6,214 bases of DNA from positions 1 through 6,214 of the forward strand of contig JADGQN010000292.1 in the NCBI GenBank assembly GCA_017881765.1. Reading direction: 5' to 3'. Source of the stretch: Syntrophobacterales bacterium (GTDB lineage Bacteria; Desulfobacterota; Syntrophorhabdia; Syntrophorhabdales; WCHB1-27). Every line of letters starts with the position of its first letter. Position 1 is the first letter of the stretch. This document shows positions 5,550 to 6,214 of the stretch, one piece after another. The position numbers were made by a program, and so were the translations under genes. The notes beneath the pieces were generated by a model. It did no database searches, had not been told where the DNA came from, and worked only from the letters and a program-made list of their open reading frames with translations.

Positions 5550-6002
5550 CTAAACTAAATCATCGAAGAGGGTGAGTTGACCTCTATGGATTTGCCGGTA
5601 CGTGCGGCCCTGTTTATGAACATACTCTCTGATCACTTTCTCATTACCGTATTGACCGACGGTGTTCGCGTAATACCCGCTCGTCCAGAACTTTCCACCC
5701 CAGAGCATCTTCTTGACTTCGGGATGACGGCGAAAGATCTCCTTTGCAGTGATGCTCTTGATGGTCTGAGCAATGGTCGAGGGCGACATCACGGGGACGC
5801 TCTGGACGAGAAAGTGGACATGGTCTTCATCCGCCCCGATCTCGACGAAATGCATCTCGTGTCGTTCTCCTATTCCCATGCACACCTCTTTGAGCGTCAT
5901 CTCCACTTCTTCCGTAAAGACCTTTCTCCTGTACTTGGACGGACAGACGATGTGGTAGAGAAGCAGAGTCTTGTTATGCCTTCTGAGAACATGTTCGCTC
6001 AC
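5550..6002 (-). CDS. tnpA: IS200/IS605-family transposase, Y1 HUH type
   Basis: Single-strand DNA transposase that cuts and joins element ends through a 5'-phosphotyrosine link. Of its 150 residues, YHIVCPSKYRRKVF (16-29) is the family's opening signature. The HUH metal motif is H61-V62-H63 in DEDHVHFLV. The nucleophilic tyrosine is Y127 in VIREYVHKQG, with the conserved glutamine Q131. KFWTSGYYANTVG (104-116) precedes it as in other IS200 transposases. Length fits the usual 130-155 and the gene has no frameshift. The final Y-x3-Q pattern argues against a REP-associated (RAYT) transposase, which normally carries an NP motif there. The start is GTG at 6002, fixed by a TAG codon directly upstream in frame. 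The nearest purine-rich stretch (AGGTAG) abuts the start, so translation is probably weak, as is common for these elements. A hairpin (6018-6033) lies just upstream. Confidence 0.93.
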   Translation of the reverse strand: MSEHVLRRHNKTLLLYHIVCPSKYRRKVFTEEVEMTLKEVCMGIGERHEMHFVEIGADEDHVHFLVQSVPVMSPSTIAQTIKSITAKEIFRRHPEVKKMLWGGKFWTSGYYANTVGQYGNEKVIREYVHKQGRTYRQIHRGQLTLFDDLV

Positions 6003-6017
6003 CTACCTATTGTACCC

Positions 6018-6033
6018 CTAAGCGGGAGCTTAG
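6018..6033. promoter_or_regulatory. Perfect 6-bp stem-loop in the tnpA leader
   Basis: CTAAGC-GGGA-GCTTAG on the plus strand (loop TCCC in the tnpA-sense RNA) lies 15-31 nt upstream of the tnpA GTG. In IS200, leader hairpins limit transposase expression by blocking incoming transcription or translation. A similar role here is inference. On the tnpA strand it is followed by TACAAT (6014-6009), not by a T-run. Confidence 0.5.
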
Positions 6034-6055
6034 AGCTATGCTTTTAGAAGGACCT

Positions 6056-6076
6056 CCCCGCAGCAGAGCTGCGAGG
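6056..6076. repeat. Left-end (5') subterminal hairpin repeat of the insertion sequence
   Basis: Identical over 21 nt to the copy at 5520-5540 and in the same orientation, with the same CGCAGC-AGA-GCTGCG stem-loop. Flanking bases differ between copies (CCT here, CTA at the other end), so the identity ends sharply. It lies 54 nt upstream of the tnpA start codon. Confidence 0.8.
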
Positions 6077-6135
6077 AATGTTTTGATTCAACACTGTCTC
6101 TTCCGTGCTTTAGGACAAAAAAATAAGGGTAACTG

Positions 6136-6214
6136 ATGCGCCCGCCTGAGCCTTTGGCCGATCCGGGCAAGGTTTCGCTCGGGCTAGGGTACTGGCTCGA
6201 CAGGACGAAGATGA
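6136..6214 (+). CDS. Unrecognised protein, first 26 codons (cut by window edge)
   Basis: An open frame begins at ATG 6136 and runs off the right edge; its start reads MRPPEPLADPGKVSLGLGYW. AAGGG at 6125-6129 is a good ribosome binding site 6 nt upstream, and an in-frame TAA directly before the spacer (6130-6132) excludes a longer start. The visible part shows no signal peptide or membrane segment. The alternating KVSLGLGYW pattern would suit a beta-strand protein, but too little is present to name a family. No clear promoter is seen in 6077-6135, which otherwise holds only the A-run at 6116-6123. The insertion sequence lies 60 nt upstream, so it may have displaced the gene's original control region. 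Confidence 0.5.
   Translation, partial: MRPPEPLADPGKVSLGLGYWLDRTKM

Larger units (their letters stand above)
5520..6076 (-). mobile_element. IS200/IS605-family insertion sequence (tnpA only)
   Basis: A single Y1 transposase gene is bracketed by two identical 21-nt repeats in direct orientation (5520-5540 and 6056-6076), each able to form a short hairpin. Family knowledge: such elements lack terminal inverted repeats and target duplications, carry subterminal hairpins at both ends, and move as single-stranded DNA. With tnpA on the minus strand, the left end is at the high coordinates. The given limits are the outer edges of the hairpins. True cleavage sites should lie some bases outside and cannot be fixed without an empty site. 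There is no tnpB, so this is an IS200-like layout. The transposase is intact, so the copy may be active. Confidence 0.85.

Noticed and set aside
5577..6047. Plus-strand open frame of 156 codons
   Set aside because: Antisense shadow of the tnpA transposase gene, with no family resemblance.
5520..6076. REP-associated tyrosine transposase (RAYT) flanked by REP sequences
   Set aside because: The transposase ends with the IS200-type Y-x3-Q arrangement and lacks the RAYT NP motif; the two hairpins are direct copies bounding one gene.

Overview
The window looks like ordinary chromosomal DNA from a moderately GC-rich bacterium. A class II (adenosylcobalamin-dependent) ribonucleotide reductase next to its own corrinoid adenosyltransferase suggests a lineage that lives, at least partly, without oxygen. 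The MoxR/DUF58/DUF4129 cluster and the gene style would suit a Gram-negative such as a Desulfobacterota or Nitrospirota member. That placement is a low-confidence inference; there is no rRNA or other taxonomic marker here.

Layout. (1) Bases 1-902, minus strand: cobO (cob(I)alamin adenosyltransferase) followed after 34 nt by the first 100 codons of nrdJ, which runs off the left edge. The first enzyme makes the cofactor the second consumes. (2) Bases 903-1139: a divergent control region. It holds an extended -10 promoter reading left into cobO, a sigma70-like promoter reading right into moxR, an 8-bp palindrome and a perfect 15-bp tandem duplication in the cobO leader. (3) Bases 1140-4708, plus strand: a tight three-gene operon of a MoxR AAA+ ATPase, a DUF58 membrane protein with a degenerate vWA-like metal site, and a polytopic membrane protein ending in DUF4129. 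The third gene occupies the place of a TgpA-type transglutaminase but lacks the transglutaminase domain. DUF58 and the third gene overlap by one base (TGATG), and a 13-bp direct repeat spans that junction. (4) Bases 4709-5455: a NUDIX hydrolase of the CoA pyrophosphatase type with a consensus TATAAT ending 6 nt before its ATG, so its mRNA is probably leaderless. (5) Bases 5456-5519: an AT-rich tract without a gene. (6) Bases 5520-6076: a compact IS200/IS605-family element on the minus strand, with an intact Y1 HUH transposase between two identical 21-nt hairpin-forming repeats. (7) Bases 6077-6214: a spacer and the first 26 codons of an unrecognised plus-strand gene cut by the right edge.

I see no clear new system. 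The points most worth following are the transglutaminase-less MoxR module, the repeat-built gene junction, the leaderless NUDIX gene and the cobO-nrdJ pairing.
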